Assembly: GCA_947497475.1 (NCBI GenBank)
Contig: CANMGS010000001.1
Location: 1,571,747-1,635,746 of the forward strand
Length of the DNA: 64,000 nt
Origin: an uncultured Amylibacter sp.
GTDB lineage: Bacteria > Pseudomonadota > Alphaproteobacteria > Rhodobacterales > Rhodobacteraceae
Direction of reading: 5' to 3'
Shown here: in pieces, positions 53,099 to 63,426 of the stretch
How positions within the stretch are numbered: position 1 is the stretch's first letter
Layout: every line of letters begins with the position of its first letter
The notes under the pieces: model-generated
Told to the model about the DNA's origin: nothing
What the model saw: only the letters and a program-made list of their open reading frames with translations
The model's database searches: none
Program-made: the position numbers and the translations under genes

Positions 53099-54019
53099 TT
53101 AGCCGCCTTTTGGATGCGCCTTTTTATAGACTTCCATCAACCTTGCTTGGTCAACGGCAGTATAGGCTTGGGTGGTTGAAAGAGAGGCATGACCAAGCAA
53201 TTCTTGGATCGCGCGCAAGTCACCACCGGCCTCTAAGAGATGTGTTGCAAAGGAATGACGCAGAGCATGTGGCGTTGCAGAGGATGGTAGACCCAATTGC
53301 ATGCGAACCTGTTCCATAACTTTTTGAATTTGGCGTGGGTTCAGCTTTTTACCACGGACACCCAGAAAAAGTGGGGTATCAGGTTCATGTGAATGTGGGC
53401 ATAGACGTAGATATGTATCAACAGCTTCGCGGGCTGCTGGAATGACAGGCACAATGCGTTCTTTGTTGCCTTTTCCTAAGATTTTCAAAACCTCTGGCAG
53501 CGGCACTTGGCTGAATGTCATGTTTAAAGCTTCGGATATGCGTAAACCACAGCCATAGAGTAGTGTTAATACTGCCGTATCACGTGCACCGACCCAGCCA
53601 TCTTGTGATTGAAGCTCTGCAGTTTCGATAAGAGTTTTCGCGTCCACTTTGCCGACAGGTCGCGGTAATCCCGCTTGGAATTTTGGAGCGCGGGTGGCTA
53701 ACACAGCCGTGACTTCTAACCCTTCTGTTTCGGACAACCAGCGGTAAAAGCTTTTCACTGCCGATAAAGAGCGTGCTAATGATCGTGCTTTAACACCACG
53801 TCTGCGTTCATGTGCCATCCAAGATCGCATGTCGGTGATTGTGACTTTGCCAAGGGCGGTTTTTCCAAGGTTTCCGCCAAAGTGATTTGCAAGAAAACCC
53901 AGATATCCAGAAACATCGCGTTGGTAAGCCTCTATCGTTTTTTCGGATTGCCCACGGATGGCTTTGACATGGGTCAGCCAGTGTAACATCAGGTCATGTG
54001 CACCTGAACTGGCTGTCAT
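53099..54019 (-). CDS. xerC: Tyrosine recombinase XerC
   Basis: The 306-residue recombinase has the catalytic residues in GLRISEALNM (Arg), TPHALRHSFATHLLEAGG (His-x2-Arg) and LSTTQAYTAVD (Tyr), with an N-terminal SAM-like domain. Together with XerD it resolves chromosome dimers at dif. It immediately follows DUF484, the usual partner order. Confidence 0.95.
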   Translation of the reverse strand: MTASSGAHDLMLHWLTHVKAIRGQSEKTIEAYQRDVSGYLGFLANHFGGNLGKTALGKVTITDMRSWMAHERRRGVKARSLARSLSAVKSFYRWLSETEGLEVTAVLATRAPKFQAGLPRPVGKVDAKTLIETAELQSQDGWVGARDTAVLTLLYGCGLRISEALNMTFSQVPLPEVLKILGKGNKERIVPVIPAAREAVDTYLRLCPHSHEPDTPLFLGVRGKKLNPRQIQKVMEQVRMQLGLPSSATPHALRHSFATHLLEAGGDLRAIQELLGHASLSTTQAYTAVDQARLMEVYKKAHPKGG

Positions 54020-54736
54020 TTACGCCAACCAGCGGCGCATAATCCGCGCGAAGATACCACCAAGGAATAACAATAAATCGCTACCTTGTGCAGGAGCAAA
54101 TTGATCTACTTTTGAAGATCCTAAAACCAACATTCCAGGCAAGTTACCTTTGCCGAGATCAAGTTTTAACAAAGCTTCTGAACGGATGGGTTCAGAAGTT
54201 TCCGAAAATAACGAGATTTGATGTGGTTTTGTTGCACGCATTGTTACAGGGCGGCTGTTCATGTTGCGACCATGTGTGATGTAATCTTCGATTTCACCGA
54301 TGGCCATAAATGTAACACCAGTTCCAAATTCTTTAGATAATGACGGACCTTGGCCTGCTGACACAGCCTGTGTTTCTAGGCACAGGCAAACAGCATCAAT
54401 TCCAAGTGTAGTGGCAAGATCATTTTCGATAAACTTTAGAAAACCTGAAAAATCTTCGGGCTCAAGAACAGACAAAACTGCACGGTGGATTTGGTTCGTG
54501 CTGGATACATTATCATACGCGGCAGCGATGACAGTACGGTGCGTGTCTTCAAGCTTATTCAGCCGATCTTCCATGCGGTCCATTGCGATGGATCGCAGGT
54601 CAATCACATTACTGGCCTGTTGTGCGCGATCAGCTGCGATCAACGCACGCATGATGTCATGGTCTTCTAAGAAAGCTTTTGGGTTCGCAAGAATTTCGTC
54701 GCGAACCTCGTTAAACTTTTCTGTGGCTTCAGTCAT
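54020..54736 (-). CDS. DUF484 family protein
   Basis: The 238-residue protein matches DUF484, a GAF-like family typically upstream of xerC. Visible segments are NEVRDEILANPKAFLEDHDI near the start and LGKGNLPGMLVLGS near the end. The ligand is unknown. AAGGAC precedes the ATG, and its stop is immediately followed by the xerC start. Confidence 0.88.
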   Translation of the reverse strand: MTEATEKFNEVRDEILANPKAFLEDHDIMRALIAADRAQQASNVIDLRSIAMDRMEDRLNKLEDTHRTVIAAAYDNVSSTNQIHRAVLSVLEPEDFSGFLKFIENDLATTLGIDAVCLCLETQAVSAGQGPSLSKEFGTGVTFMAIGEIEDYITHGRNMNSRPVTMRATKPHQISLFSETSEPIRSEALLKLDLGKGNLPGMLVLGSSKVDQFAPAQGSDLLLFLGGIFARIMRRWLA

Positions 54737-54747
54737 ACTTGTTGTCC

Positions 54748-55401
54748 TTACAGGATTTGTTGACCCGTTTTAGCCCAATCTTTCATGAAAGCATCCAAAC
54801 CTTTGTCTGTTAGAACGTGGTTTGCCATTTTCTTGATTACTTCTGGTGGTGCAGTCATTACGTCAGCACCGATTTTTGCACATTCTGAAGCGTGGTTCAC
54901 AGAGCGGATAGAAGCAGCCAAGATTTGTGTGTCGAACATATAGTTGTCATAGATTGTACGGATGTCTTCGATCAGATCTAGACCATCTAAGTTAATATCG
55001 TCCAAACGACCGATGAAAGGTGAGATGAATGTCGCGCCAGCTTTTGCAGCCAGTAATGCTTGGTTTGCAGAGAAACAAAGCGTCACGTTCACCATTGTAC
55101 CTTCTGATGACAGTGTTTTACATGTTTTCAAACCAGCCCAAGTAAGTGGTACTTTCACAGCGATGTTGTCTGCGATTTTAGCCAACTTGCGGCCTTCTTT
55201 GATCATTTCGTCGTATTCCATTGCAACAACTTCGGCACTGACGGGGCCTTCGACCATAGCGGCGATCTCTTTGGTTACTTCCAAAATATCGCGACCTGAT
55301 TTCATAATCAGGGATGGGTTAGTTGTTACACCATCAACCATGCCTAGGTCGTTAAGTTCTGCGATTGCATCAACTTCTGCGGTATCTACGAAAAATTTCA
55401 T
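54748..55401 (-). CDS. Transaldolase-family protein (fructose-6-phosphate aldolase type)
   Basis: The 217-residue protein has the short transaldolase or FSA pattern: [31 protein letters not shown], the Schiff-base lysine Lys83 in [14 protein letters not shown] and [14 protein letters not shown]. It transfers or cleaves dihydroxyacetone units in the pentose phosphate pathway. AAGGG precedes the ATG at 55401; the longer frame begins in the priA divergent region. Confidence 0.93.
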   Translation of the reverse strand: MKFFVDTAEVDAIAELNDLGMVDGVTTNPSLIMKSGRDILEVTKEIAAMVEGPVSAEVVAMEYDEMIKEGRKLAKIADNIAVKVPLTWAGLKTCKTLSSEGTMVNVTLCFSANQALLAAKAGATFISPFIGRLDDINLDGLDLIEDIRTIYDNYMFDTQILAASIRSVNHASECAKIGADVMTAPPEVIKKMANHVLTDKGLDAFMKDWAKTGQQIL

Positions 55402-55504
55402 GAAGGAACCCTTGTTGTCTTGTACGTTTGTTACTGTGCTTAAACGTGTATTACAGTATGCATGGCGAATACGAAACAAAAGAATGTAAAGAAGTCTGAA
55501 CAAA

Positions 55505-57709
55505 GTGACACGAACAGGGGAACAGTCCTATTTTGAAGCGGGTACGTTGGTGGCGGTATTAACCGCAGAACCAATCAACCGCTTTTTGGATTATAAAGCA
55601 CCAGAAGGGGGTGTTTTTGTTGGATCGTTTGTGCAAGTGCCGCTTGGACCACGTAAGGTTTTAGGTGTTGTTTGGGGCGCTGGTGTTGGTGGCTTTGACT
55701 TGTCCAAAGCACGACTCGTTTCGCAGGTATTAGATGTGGCGCCAATGCGCGAAGAGATGATGGTATTTCTGCAAAAGGTTGCGGATTACACGCTGACGCC
55801 TATGTCTGCGATGCTGCGATTGGCGACACGTGTCCCAGGTTTGGGTGATCCTGTTTCGATGCGAAAGGTTTATGCATTAGGTGATGTTGAACCTGATCGC
55901 ATAACGGATGCGCGGACGCGTGTTCTGGCTGTTTTGCGTGAGAATAAGATATCGCGGTTTACAAAAAAAGAATTGGCGGATTTGGCGGGTGTGACTGCAT
56001 CCGTTGTGGATGGTTTGGTGAAATTAAAAGCCGTGGCAGAGGTGGAAACACCGCGTGATACGGCCTATCCAAAGCTTGACCCGATGATGGCTGGATTGGA
56101 CTTAAGTGAGAGCCAGAAAACGGGTGGAGACGCTTTGCGGGCATCCATTGCAGAGCGAAACTATTCCACGACCTTGCTGAAAGGTGTCACGGGTTCTGGT
56201 AAAACCGAAGTCTATATGGAAGCGGTTGCAGAATGCTTGGCGCAGGGGCGGCAGGCTTTGGTTTTACTGCCAGAGATTGCCCTAACTGTTGAGTTTTTAG
56301 ACCGTGTAGAGAAACGCTTTGGTGCGCGGCCTGTGGAATGGCATTCGGGTGTGACAATGACAGAACGCCGCCGCTGTTGGCGGATGATAGGGGACGGTAA
56401 AGCACAATTGGTCGTGGGGGCGCGATCAGCCCTATTCCTACCATACCAAAACCTTGGCCTGATCATTGTCGATGAAGAACATGACACCTCTTATAAGCAA
56501 GAAGAAGGTGTGTTTTATTCTGCACGCGATATGGCTGTGATGCGCGCCTCTATTGTGGGTGCATCCGTTGTTTTAGCGTCTGCTACACCATCGTTAGAGA
56601 CTTGGGCGAATGCGGATGCAGGCAAATATAAGCGGATCGATTTGGAAGGACGTTTTGGTACTGCTGAATTGCCCGATATGGAACCGATTGATTTGCGCAT
56701 GGAAGATATGGAAACCCAAAGTTGGATTTCCCCTGCTTTGCATAGCGAAGTTCAATCGCGGTTGGAAAAAGGCGAGCAATCATTGCTGTTTTTAAACCGT
56801 CGCGGCTATGCGCCTGTGACGGTTTGTAGAGCATGTGGACATCAAGTGGGATGTGATGATTGCGATGCGCGCATGGTCGAGCATAAATATCATGGTCAGT
56901 TGATTTGTCACCAATGCGGGGAAACGAAGCCTGTCCCAACTAAATGCCCGAATTGCGATGTTGAGGGACGGATGGCAGCTGTGGGGCCAGGTGTTGAAAG
57001 ATTGGCCGAAGAGGCCGAGGTACGATTTCCTGATGCAAAGATTGAAGTGCTATCCTCTGACATGGCATTGTCGGCGCGTGCATTAAAAGAACGTATTCAT
57101 TCCATTGCTGCGGGTGATGCAGATATTATTATTGGTACACAGATGGTTGCAAAGGGACACAATTTCCCTTTGCTGACTTGTGTGGGCGTGATTGATGCTG
57201 ATCTTGGCTTGCAAGGTGGTGACCTGCGTGCGGCTGAACGAACGTTCCAATTGATCCGGCAGGTTGCAGGACGGGCAGGGCGCGCGGAAAAGCGCGGTGT
57301 TGCTTTTATTCAAACCCACCAGCCTGATCATCCTGTGATCCAAGCGATTATGAAGGGTGAGGAAGAAGAGTTTTGGCGGGCAGAAGCAGCGCAAAGGCGC
57401 GAAGCAGGGGTGCCACCCTATGGGCGTTTGGCGGGTATTGTCATTTCAGGACCAGATCTGAAGGCTGTTTATGATGTGGCAACGGCTTTATCGCGCAATA
57501 TAGATGGTTTGCGCCAGATTGGGGCGGATGTGTTTGGGCCAGCCCCTGCACCGATTGCGCGTGTGCGGGGCAATCACCGTGTGCGATTGCTGGTGAAGGC
57601 AGCGAAGACCACGCATATTCAACCAACGTTGGAACGTTGGCGGAATTCTATTAAAGCGCCGAATAATGTGCGTATTAGCATCGATATTGATCCACAGAGT
57701 TTTTATTAA
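55505..57709 (+). CDS. priA: Primosomal helicase PriA
   Basis: The 734-residue helicase has Walker A ([14 protein letters not shown]), the DEEH box ([11 protein letters not shown]), the zinc-binding block ([36 protein letters not shown]) and the RecG-like [12 protein letters not shown]. PriA restarts stalled replication forks. It begins with GTG at 55505 because no suitable ATG precedes the conserved N-terminus. Confidence 0.96.
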   Translation: MTRTGEQSYFEAGTLVAVLTAEPINRFLDYKAPEGGVFVGSFVQVPLGPRKVLGVVWGAGVGGFDLSKARLVSQVLDVAPMREEMMVFLQKVADYTLTPMSAMLRLATRVPGLGDPVSMRKVYALGDVEPDRITDARTRVLAVLRENKISRFTKKELADLAGVTASVVDGLVKLKAVAEVETPRDTAYPKLDPMMAGLDLSESQKTGGDALRASIAERNYSTTLLKGVTGSGKTEVYMEAVAECLAQGRQALVLLPEIALTVEFLDRVEKRFGARPVEWHSGVTMTERRRCWRMIGDGKAQLVVGARSALFLPYQNLGLIIVDEEHDTSYKQEEGVFYSARDMAVMRASIVGASVVLASATPSLETWANADAGKYKRIDLEGRFGTAELPDMEPIDLRMEDMETQSWISPALHSEVQSRLEKGEQSLLFLNRRGYAPVTVCRACGHQVGCDDCDARMVEHKYHGQLICHQCGETKPVPTKCPNCDVEGRMAAVGPGVERLAEEAEVRFPDAKIEVLSSDMALSARALKERIHSIAAGDADIIIGTQMVAKGHNFPLLTCVGVIDADLGLQGGDLRAAERTFQLIRQVAGRAGRAEKRGVAFIQTHQPDHPVIQAIMKGEEEEFWRAEAAQRREAGVPPYGRLAGIVISGPDLKAVYDVATALSRNIDGLRQIGADVFGPAPAPIARVRGNHRVRLLVKAAKTTHIQPTLERWRNSIKAPNNVRISIDIDPQSFY

Positions 57710-58111
57710 AACGTTTGATTTATGAGTGATCTCGGGATCGATGGTTGTGATTTTTACTATACATTTAGAAAATGTCCCAGTTGGGACGCTATATTAAGGT
57801 GCTGAATTTAAACATTTTTCCTGGAATAAAGCTTAAATATTTCAAAAAGAAATCTATGCGATACTATACCAACCCGCTTTCAACACCCGCTTCTGGCTTG
57901 TGTTGCCATATGTCCGCTTTGAACCCTTTGTGAACGTTCATAAACACAATAACTATGTGCGCATTTCGCCTGTTTATTCATTGTAATTTTACATCAGTAC
58001 TCTTCAGTATGCCGTTGAACACAGAAATTTGTATACGCGTGTATGGTATATGATTATTGCTTGCCGACATGGAGCCTGCAGATATAGCAGGCTGGGGAAT
58101 GGGGAAATACA
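57710..58111. other. Intergenic region with palindrome and leader hairpin
   Basis: About 400 bases lie between priA and the barrel gene. They contain a 14-base palindrome GTCCCAGTTGGGAC (57774-57787) and a seven-pair hairpin (AGCCTGC/GCAGGCT, 58073-58093) directly ahead of the ribosome-binding site of the next gene. I see no coding frame with support. Confidence 0.6.
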
Positions 58112-59098
58112 ATGACATCTAATTTAAGCATTAAGAGTGCATTCTTTGCGATGAGCTGTTGCTTATTCAGCAGCACGGCAAATGCAGATAATAGCGCAAT
58201 CACCGACCCGCTTTATAGGTTTAAAGCCTTTGAGGTAAACATTGGGGTAGGCAATGTTTTGAACACCTTGGATGGCACCTTCTTTGCAACAAATAATTCA
58301 AGTCCTGGTGCTTTTGGAGGGCCTTTAGTACCACTTCTTGATACAGATATTTTGGATATTGGTACGGGTGGTCGTGTGGCTCTTAAGTTCAGCCAACCTA
58401 TTACTGATAATAAACGGTTTTTCGTAGAGGCCGAAATTTCATCAACATCAGAAGGCTCTGTCTTTGCTCCAACTGTAGATGGAACATACCCTGGGTCATA
58501 TGATGATGGGTTTCTTGTGCCTGCAGGATTTACGGTTAACCAGAACATCGATACAGAAACACTTCAACTTAAGTTTGGGCAAGAATGGGCCACATCAAAA
58601 AATTGGCGATTTAGGGTCGCCGCACAAGCTGGCAAGGTCTCTCAGGATTTTGAGGGAGCCGTCTTTATTCCTGTAGGAACACTAGGTCGTAACTTTTCAA
58701 CAAACTCTGACAACACTCAGCTCGGACTTTCTGTTGGGAGCAGTTACTATTCCAATTTAAGTGAGGACGTTGGGTTAAGACTTTCTGCTGATTTAGGCGT
58801 GTTTCGAAATGATTTTACCTATAGCTACTCAAATGTCTTAGTTTCTGGAGTAACACAACAAAGTCTTTCCACTTCCGACATTGGCTTTAGTGCTGCAACA
58901 AAGTTTTCAGCAACTTTGGAAAAAACACTTAAGAATAATTCGCTAGTGTCTCTTGGTATTGGCCTTGAAAACTTCCACAATGTAAGCAGTGGATTACAGA
59001 CATTCTTAAATCCTCAGGGGACGGCCACAACTGCGGCTATTTCTAAAGATACAATCTCAACTGTATTTATCAGTCTGGGGTATACTCATACATTTTAA
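58112..59098 (+). CDS. Outer-membrane beta-barrel protein of unknown function
   Basis: The 328-residue protein has a signal peptide (cleaved near ANADN) and an amphipathic strand pattern (GRVALKFSQPITDNKRFFVE, TLQLKFGQEWATS, LGLSVGSSYYSNL). It ends SLGYTHTF, a C-terminal phenylalanine barrel signal. It resembles no named porin that I can recognise. GGGGAA precedes the ATG, and a leader hairpin lies just upstream. Confidence 0.75.
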   Translation: MTSNLSIKSAFFAMSCCLFSSTANADNSAITDPLYRFKAFEVNIGVGNVLNTLDGTFFATNNSSPGAFGGPLVPLLDTDILDIGTGGRVALKFSQPITDNKRFFVEAEISSTSEGSVFAPTVDGTYPGSYDDGFLVPAGFTVNQNIDTETLQLKFGQEWATSKNWRFRVAAQAGKVSQDFEGAVFIPVGTLGRNFSTNSDNTQLGLSVGSSYYSNLSEDVGLRLSADLGVFRNDFTYSYSNVLVSGVTQQSLSTSDIGFSAATKFSATLEKTLKNNSLVSLGIGLENFHNVSSGLQTFLNPQGTATTAAISKDTISTVFISLGYTHTF

Positions 59099-59381
59099 AC
59101 CAGTGGTGAATATCCGCTTTGTCTCCCATAGCTGACAACACACCGAACTTGTCTAATGGTGGCTTTAGCTTCTCAAAGCACATAACTGAGTGTAAGATTG
59201 ACCCGCTTTCCGATCTTTGCGTTTCCAAAAGGCTTCATCCTGCTCATATGTTTTTAGGATAGGAAACTTTCGTACCTCGTTTTGAAGCTTCATCTGTATT
59301 GGTTTCAGAAAAATCAAAACGCTATAATCTCTAGCCTTTCTAAATCCACCCCGTTAGAAGGATTTTTGAAGGGACGATAAG

Positions 59382-60464
59382 ATGACGACTAAGCTTAATA
59401 TTCAGCCAGGCATTATGGGTGTGAAACCCTATGTCGGTGGTGTCAGCAAAATCGATGGCAATGCCAATGCGATCAAGCTGAGCTCGAATGAAAATCCGCT
59501 TGGGCCAAGCCCAAAAGCGATTGCTGCTTATCAGGCAGAAGCGGGTTATTTGCATCGTTACCCATCTGAAAGTCACACTGGGTTGCGCGAATTGATTGCC
59601 GCGACTTACAAATTGGATGTAGACCGCATTCTTATGGGTTGTGGATCGGATGAAATCATCAGTTTTTTATGCCGTGCTTTTGCGGGTGAAGGGGATGAAG
59701 TCCTGTATACGGAACATGGCTTTGGCATGTACCAGATTTCAGCACGGCTTTCTGGGGCAACACCTGTGTCTGTGCCAGAGAAAAACCGTGTGACAGATGT
59801 GGATGCGCTTTTGGGGGCATGTACAGAAAACACGCGTCTGATATTCTTGGCAAATCCGAATAATCCAACGGGCACTATGACGCCTGACGCGGAAATTGTA
59901 CGTTTGGCAGATAATATGCCAGAGGGGTGTTTGCTGGTTCTGGACGGTGCTTATGCTGAATTCGTGTATGGTTTTGATGGTGGCGCTGCTTTTGTCGAAG
60001 CACGCGATAATGTTGTAATGACACGCACATTTTCGAAAATCTTTGGCCTTGGCGGTTTGCGTATAGGTTGGGGGTATGGCCCCAAAGAAGTTATGGACGT
60101 GCTTGGCCGTTTGCGTGGTCCGTTCAATGTCAGTTCGGCTGCGTTGGTTGCTGCAAAGGCTGCTTTGGAAGATACTGAATACACAGAACATTGCCGCGCA
60201 GAAAATGAAAAATGGCGTGGTTGGTTGGCTGCAGAACTGGAAAAGATTGGCCTGCCGTCTGATCCATCATTCGCGAACTTTATTCTTATCCGTTTTAAGG
60301 ATGAAGAAGAAGCTTTGGCTGCCAATGCGCATATGAATGAAAATGGTTTGATTGTGCGTATGGTTGCGAACTACAATCTGCCACATGCAATGCGTATTAC
60401 AATTGGCGACGAGCAATCATGTCGTCAGGTTGTTGCTGCGTTGACAGAGTTTAAGGCGGGGTAA
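59382..60464 (+). CDS. hisC: Histidinol-phosphate aminotransferase
   Basis: The 360-residue PLP enzyme has ETHLSSNENPLGPSP-like N-terminal SSNENPLGPSPKAI, the PLP lysine in TRTFSKIFGLGGLRIGWGYG and NPNNPTGTMTP. It converts imidazole acetol phosphate to histidinol phosphate and may also act on aromatic amino acids, fitting the coupled tyrosine-pathway dehydrogenase. AGGGACGATAAG precedes the ATG. The stop overlaps the next start by one base (TAATG). Confidence 0.93.
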   Translation: MTTKLNIQPGIMGVKPYVGGVSKIDGNANAIKLSSNENPLGPSPKAIAAYQAEAGYLHRYPSESHTGLRELIAATYKLDVDRILMGCGSDEIISFLCRAFAGEGDEVLYTEHGFGMYQISARLSGATPVSVPEKNRVTDVDALLGACTENTRLIFLANPNNPTGTMTPDAEIVRLADNMPEGCLLVLDGAYAEFVYGFDGGAAFVEARDNVVMTRTFSKIFGLGGLRIGWGYGPKEVMDVLGRLRGPFNVSSAALVAAKAALEDTEYTEHCRAENEKWRGWLAAELEKIGLPSDPSFANFILIRFKDEEEALAANAHMNENGLIVRMVANYNLPHAMRITIGDEQSCRQVVAALTEFKAG

Positions 60465-61387
60465 TGGCAGTTCTATACGAAAAAGTCGCTTTGATCGGTT
60501 TGGGTTTGATCGCTGGGTCATTGGCGCATGCGATGCGTCGTGGTGGTTTGGCCAATACGATTTCTGGATATGCACGCTCTGCTGAAACGCGCGAAATAGC
60601 TCGTGAGATTTCGTTGTGCGATGATGTTTGCGATAATGTTGCCGATACCGTTAAAGATGCAGATTTGGTCATTTTATGCGTACCTGTTGGTGTGATGGGT
60701 GTTGTTGCCGAAGAGATGAAACCGCACTTAAAAAGAGGTGCGATTGTTAGTGATGTTGGCTCAGTTAAGGCTGCAGTTATAGCGAGTGTCGCACCACATA
60801 TTCCTGAAGACGTGCATTTTATTCCTGCACATCCATTGGCTGGTACAGAACATTCTGGACCTCGCTCTGGGTTTGCTGAACTCTTTGATGACCGTTGGTG
60901 TATTCTTGTTCCTGTTGATGATACAGATCCTGATGCATTAGCGCAGTATGAGGTTTTTTGGAAAGCCGTCGGTTCTAATGTCGAGATAATGGGAGAAGAA
61001 CATCACGATCTAACATTGGCTGTGACTTCACATGTCCCGCATCTTATTGCCTACACTATGGTGGGTGTCGCGGATGATTTGGAGCGAGTTACTGATAAAG
61101 AGGTGATCAATTTCTCCGCTGCAGGTTTTAGGGATTTTACACGTATTGCAGCCTCTGACCCGACTATGTGGCGTGATGTTTTCTTGAATAATAAAGAGGC
61201 GACTTTAGATATTCTGGGCCGCTTTACTGAAGAGCTGTTTGATCTTCAAAAGGCCATCCGGGGTGGCGATGGCGATTACCTACACCAATATTTTACTAGG
61301 ACACGTGCTATACGCCGTGATATTCTGGATGCAGGGCAAGATACGGATGTGCCAAATTTCGGGCGCAACCTGACCAAGGAGAGCTGA
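60464..61387 (+). CDS. tyrC: Prephenate/cyclohexadienyl dehydrogenase
   Basis: The 307-residue NAD(P)-binding enzyme begins with the Rossmann motif VALIGLGLIAGSLAHAMRR and has HPLAGTEHSGPRSG and VTSHVPHLIAYTMV typical of TyrA-type dehydrogenases. It converts prephenate or arogenate in tyrosine synthesis. It is coupled to hisC, whose aminotransferase may complete the same pathway. Confidence 0.93.
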   Translation: MAVLYEKVALIGLGLIAGSLAHAMRRGGLANTISGYARSAETREIAREISLCDDVCDNVADTVKDADLVILCVPVGVMGVVAEEMKPHLKRGAIVSDVGSVKAAVIASVAPHIPEDVHFIPAHPLAGTEHSGPRSGFAELFDDRWCILVPVDDTDPDALAQYEVFWKAVGSNVEIMGEEHHDLTLAVTSHVPHLIAYTMVGVADDLERVTDKEVINFSAAGFRDFTRIAASDPTMWRDVFLNNKEATLDILGRFTEELFDLQKAIRGGDGDYLHQYFTRTRAIRRDILDAGQDTDVPNFGRNLTKES

Positions 61388-61392
61388 TCACT

Positions 61393-62364
61393 ATGATCAA
61401 TAGGGTGGCAGGTTTGGCTGTGTTGCTGGTGTTTGCAACGACAGCATATGCAAGTTTTGCACCTGACACCTCTCCTATTCCACGCCTTCGTGGAAGTGGC
61501 CCTGATACGACTGCAGTTGTTTTTAATGGTTTGAACCGCTCACCGATCCCACCATTACGCAGTAGTTTGCAATCGGAGAGGTTTGGTAAGACGAAAGAAG
61601 AAATAGCTGCTTTGGTTCAAATCGCAGAACATGAACGCCAAGAGCGTCTCTTTAAAGAGCTAGCAAACAAATCACAAACGTCTGGTCAGAGTTTATCTAT
61701 TGGGGTTGATCATATCAAAGCTTCTCCGATACCAAGATTACGTCCCAATTATATTGGTCGTGTCAAAACGACAAAGCGTGTTGCTTCTATTCAGCCTGTC
61801 AAACAACAATCTAGAAAAGAAGAAAGAAGAATTCGGTCACGTAAAGGGTCGGTTTGCGGTGTGCCTAGTATCAAGGGTATAAGTGTTGCAGGTATAAATG
61901 GTAAGGGACGATGCGGTATCGCGAAACCTGTAAAAGTGACGGAAGTTTCAGGTGTTGCGTTGACACGCGAGCTAACTGTGAATTGTACAACTGCCAAACG
62001 GCTGAATTCATGGGTTTCACGCTCTGCTAAGCCTGTGATTGGGCGCCAAGGTGGTGGATTGCAGGCGATTCAGATAATTGGCGGCTATTCCTGTCGGACA
62101 CGTAATAGCAGAAGAGGCGCTAAGTTATCGGAACATTCATTTGGTAATGCTGTAGATATTGCTGGTTTTAAGCTTCGCGATGGCACTGTTTATAGTGTGA
62201 AACGCAATTGGAGAAGCGGACGCGGAAGTTCAACTTTACGCCGTCTACATAAAACCGCTTGTGGGCCTTTTGGCACAGTATTGGGGCCAAATTCTGATCG
62301 GTTTCACGACGACCATTTCCACTTGGATATCGCAAAACACCGTGGAGGTGCGTATTGCCGTTAA
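61393..62364 (+). CDS. Extensin-like C-terminal domain protein with SPIPRLR repeats
   Basis: The 323-residue protein has a signal peptide and three copies of a short proline motif: SPIPRLR, SPIPPLR and SPIPRLR in the first third. The last 140 residues form the extensin-like domain found in alphaproteobacteria (CTTAKRLNSWVSRSAKPVIG, EHSFGNAVDIAGFKL, DDHFHLDIAKHRGGAYCR). The conserved His and Asp residues in HSFGNAVDI and HFHLDI suggest a peptidase-like metal site, as in D-Ala-D-Ala carboxypeptidase-related folds. The true substrate is unknown. Confidence 0.86.
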   Translation: MINRVAGLAVLLVFATTAYASFAPDTSPIPRLRGSGPDTTAVVFNGLNRSPIPPLRSSLQSERFGKTKEEIAALVQIAEHERQERLFKELANKSQTSGQSLSIGVDHIKASPIPRLRPNYIGRVKTTKRVASIQPVKQQSRKEERRIRSRKGSVCGVPSIKGISVAGINGKGRCGIAKPVKVTEVSGVALTRELTVNCTTAKRLNSWVSRSAKPVIGRQGGGLQAIQIIGGYSCRTRNSRRGAKLSEHSFGNAVDIAGFKLRDGTVYSVKRNWRSGRGSSTLRRLHKTACGPFGTVLGPNSDRFHDDHFHLDIAKHRGGAYCR

Positions 62365-63362
62365 TGCCGTTTCATGCGGGGCGCTTTACCAAGTGGAATG
62401 GGTCCAATGCTCATTACTCGGTTTGAAAAGCTTAAAGGTACATCCAGTGTTTCTTTATTGCCAGTAAGTAAGGCTACAAACCCGAGGCCTTTTTCAAGTG
62501 AACTGGCTGTTCCTGCGTCTAAAGTGCCCGAAGAAACGGCTAATTGAAGCATATCTTTCCAATTTTTGGCACGGATTGCGATTTTACCTGTTGGGTAACC
62601 TAACCCGTCTATATCCAAAGTTCCTTTAGCTTGTATTTGTAATTCACCCCATTTGGCATCAAAGGTTTCGATATCCAAGTAGGTCATATTGGGCGCAGCC
62701 CCTTCGACAGCAATACGGTCCCATTGAGCATCGAAGGCTGCAGTCGTTTTGATTGTTAGTGTCTCAAAAGCGCTTGGCAGGATAGACTTAGGATCCAGCC
62801 ATTTTTTGATAGCGGCAGATGGAACAAAATCATTTGCATCGAAGGCTATGTCATGTGCCATTTCCTTCGTTTCAGATTGTCGTGTGGCAAGAACGGCAGA
62901 GGCGATGCTGCTTTCTTGTTTATCACTTGTTTTCACTTTGAGATTTTTCAATGTAACGGTCGAGCTATCCAACTCTAGGCTTGTATTTGGTTCGAATATT
63001 AAGCTGCCACGCATATCTTCATTTGTAATCGTGAACTTTTTATAAGGCGTTGAAACAACCTGTTCAGATGGCCAAACTGCGATAAAGTGATTTGGCTTAT
63101 AACTGAGCGATAAGATTTCAAAAAATGGTGCCTGCCATGCCCATCCCGATCGCGGATTTACGAGCTCAAGGTCAGTGATAGCTGTGTCGAAACGATTTGG
63201 AAAACCTTTAACAGATAAATCGGTATAATTTGCCACCCATCCTTTTTCGCGCCGCTCTTCTAGCCATGATGTTGCGGCTGCTTCATGTGCACTCGAGCCT
63301 ATGAACCAATAACCAAACCATCCAAGTGACGCTATAATAAGTACACCAAAAATTGTGCGCAT
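62361..63362 (-). CDS. DUF2125 family protein
   Basis: The 333-residue protein starts with a hydrophobic N-terminal segment (IFGVLIIASLGWFGYWFI) and a periplasmic remainder with the DUF2125 pattern (VKGFPNRFDTAITDLEL, GWAWQAPFFEILSLSY). Its function is unknown. It overlaps the extensin-like gene tail to tail by four bases and is divergent to the ChaC gene. Confidence 0.85.
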   Translation of the reverse strand: MRTIFGVLIIASLGWFGYWFIGSSAHEAAATSWLEERREKGWVANYTDLSVKGFPNRFDTAITDLELVNPRSGWAWQAPFFEILSLSYKPNHFIAVWPSEQVVSTPYKKFTITNEDMRGSLIFEPNTSLELDSSTVTLKNLKVKTSDKQESSIASAVLATRQSETKEMAHDIAFDANDFVPSAAIKKWLDPKSILPSAFETLTIKTTAAFDAQWDRIAVEGAAPNMTYLDIETFDAKWGELQIQAKGTLDIDGLGYPTGKIAIRAKNWKDMLQLAVSSGTLDAGTASSLEKGLGFVALLTGNKETLDVPLSFSNRVMSIGPIPLGKAPRMKRH

Positions 63363-63426
63363 GATTTTATCCTGTTTTCATAAGTTTCTTCGGGTTATAG
63401 CATCTAAAGCAAGAGGAGCCAGTAGA

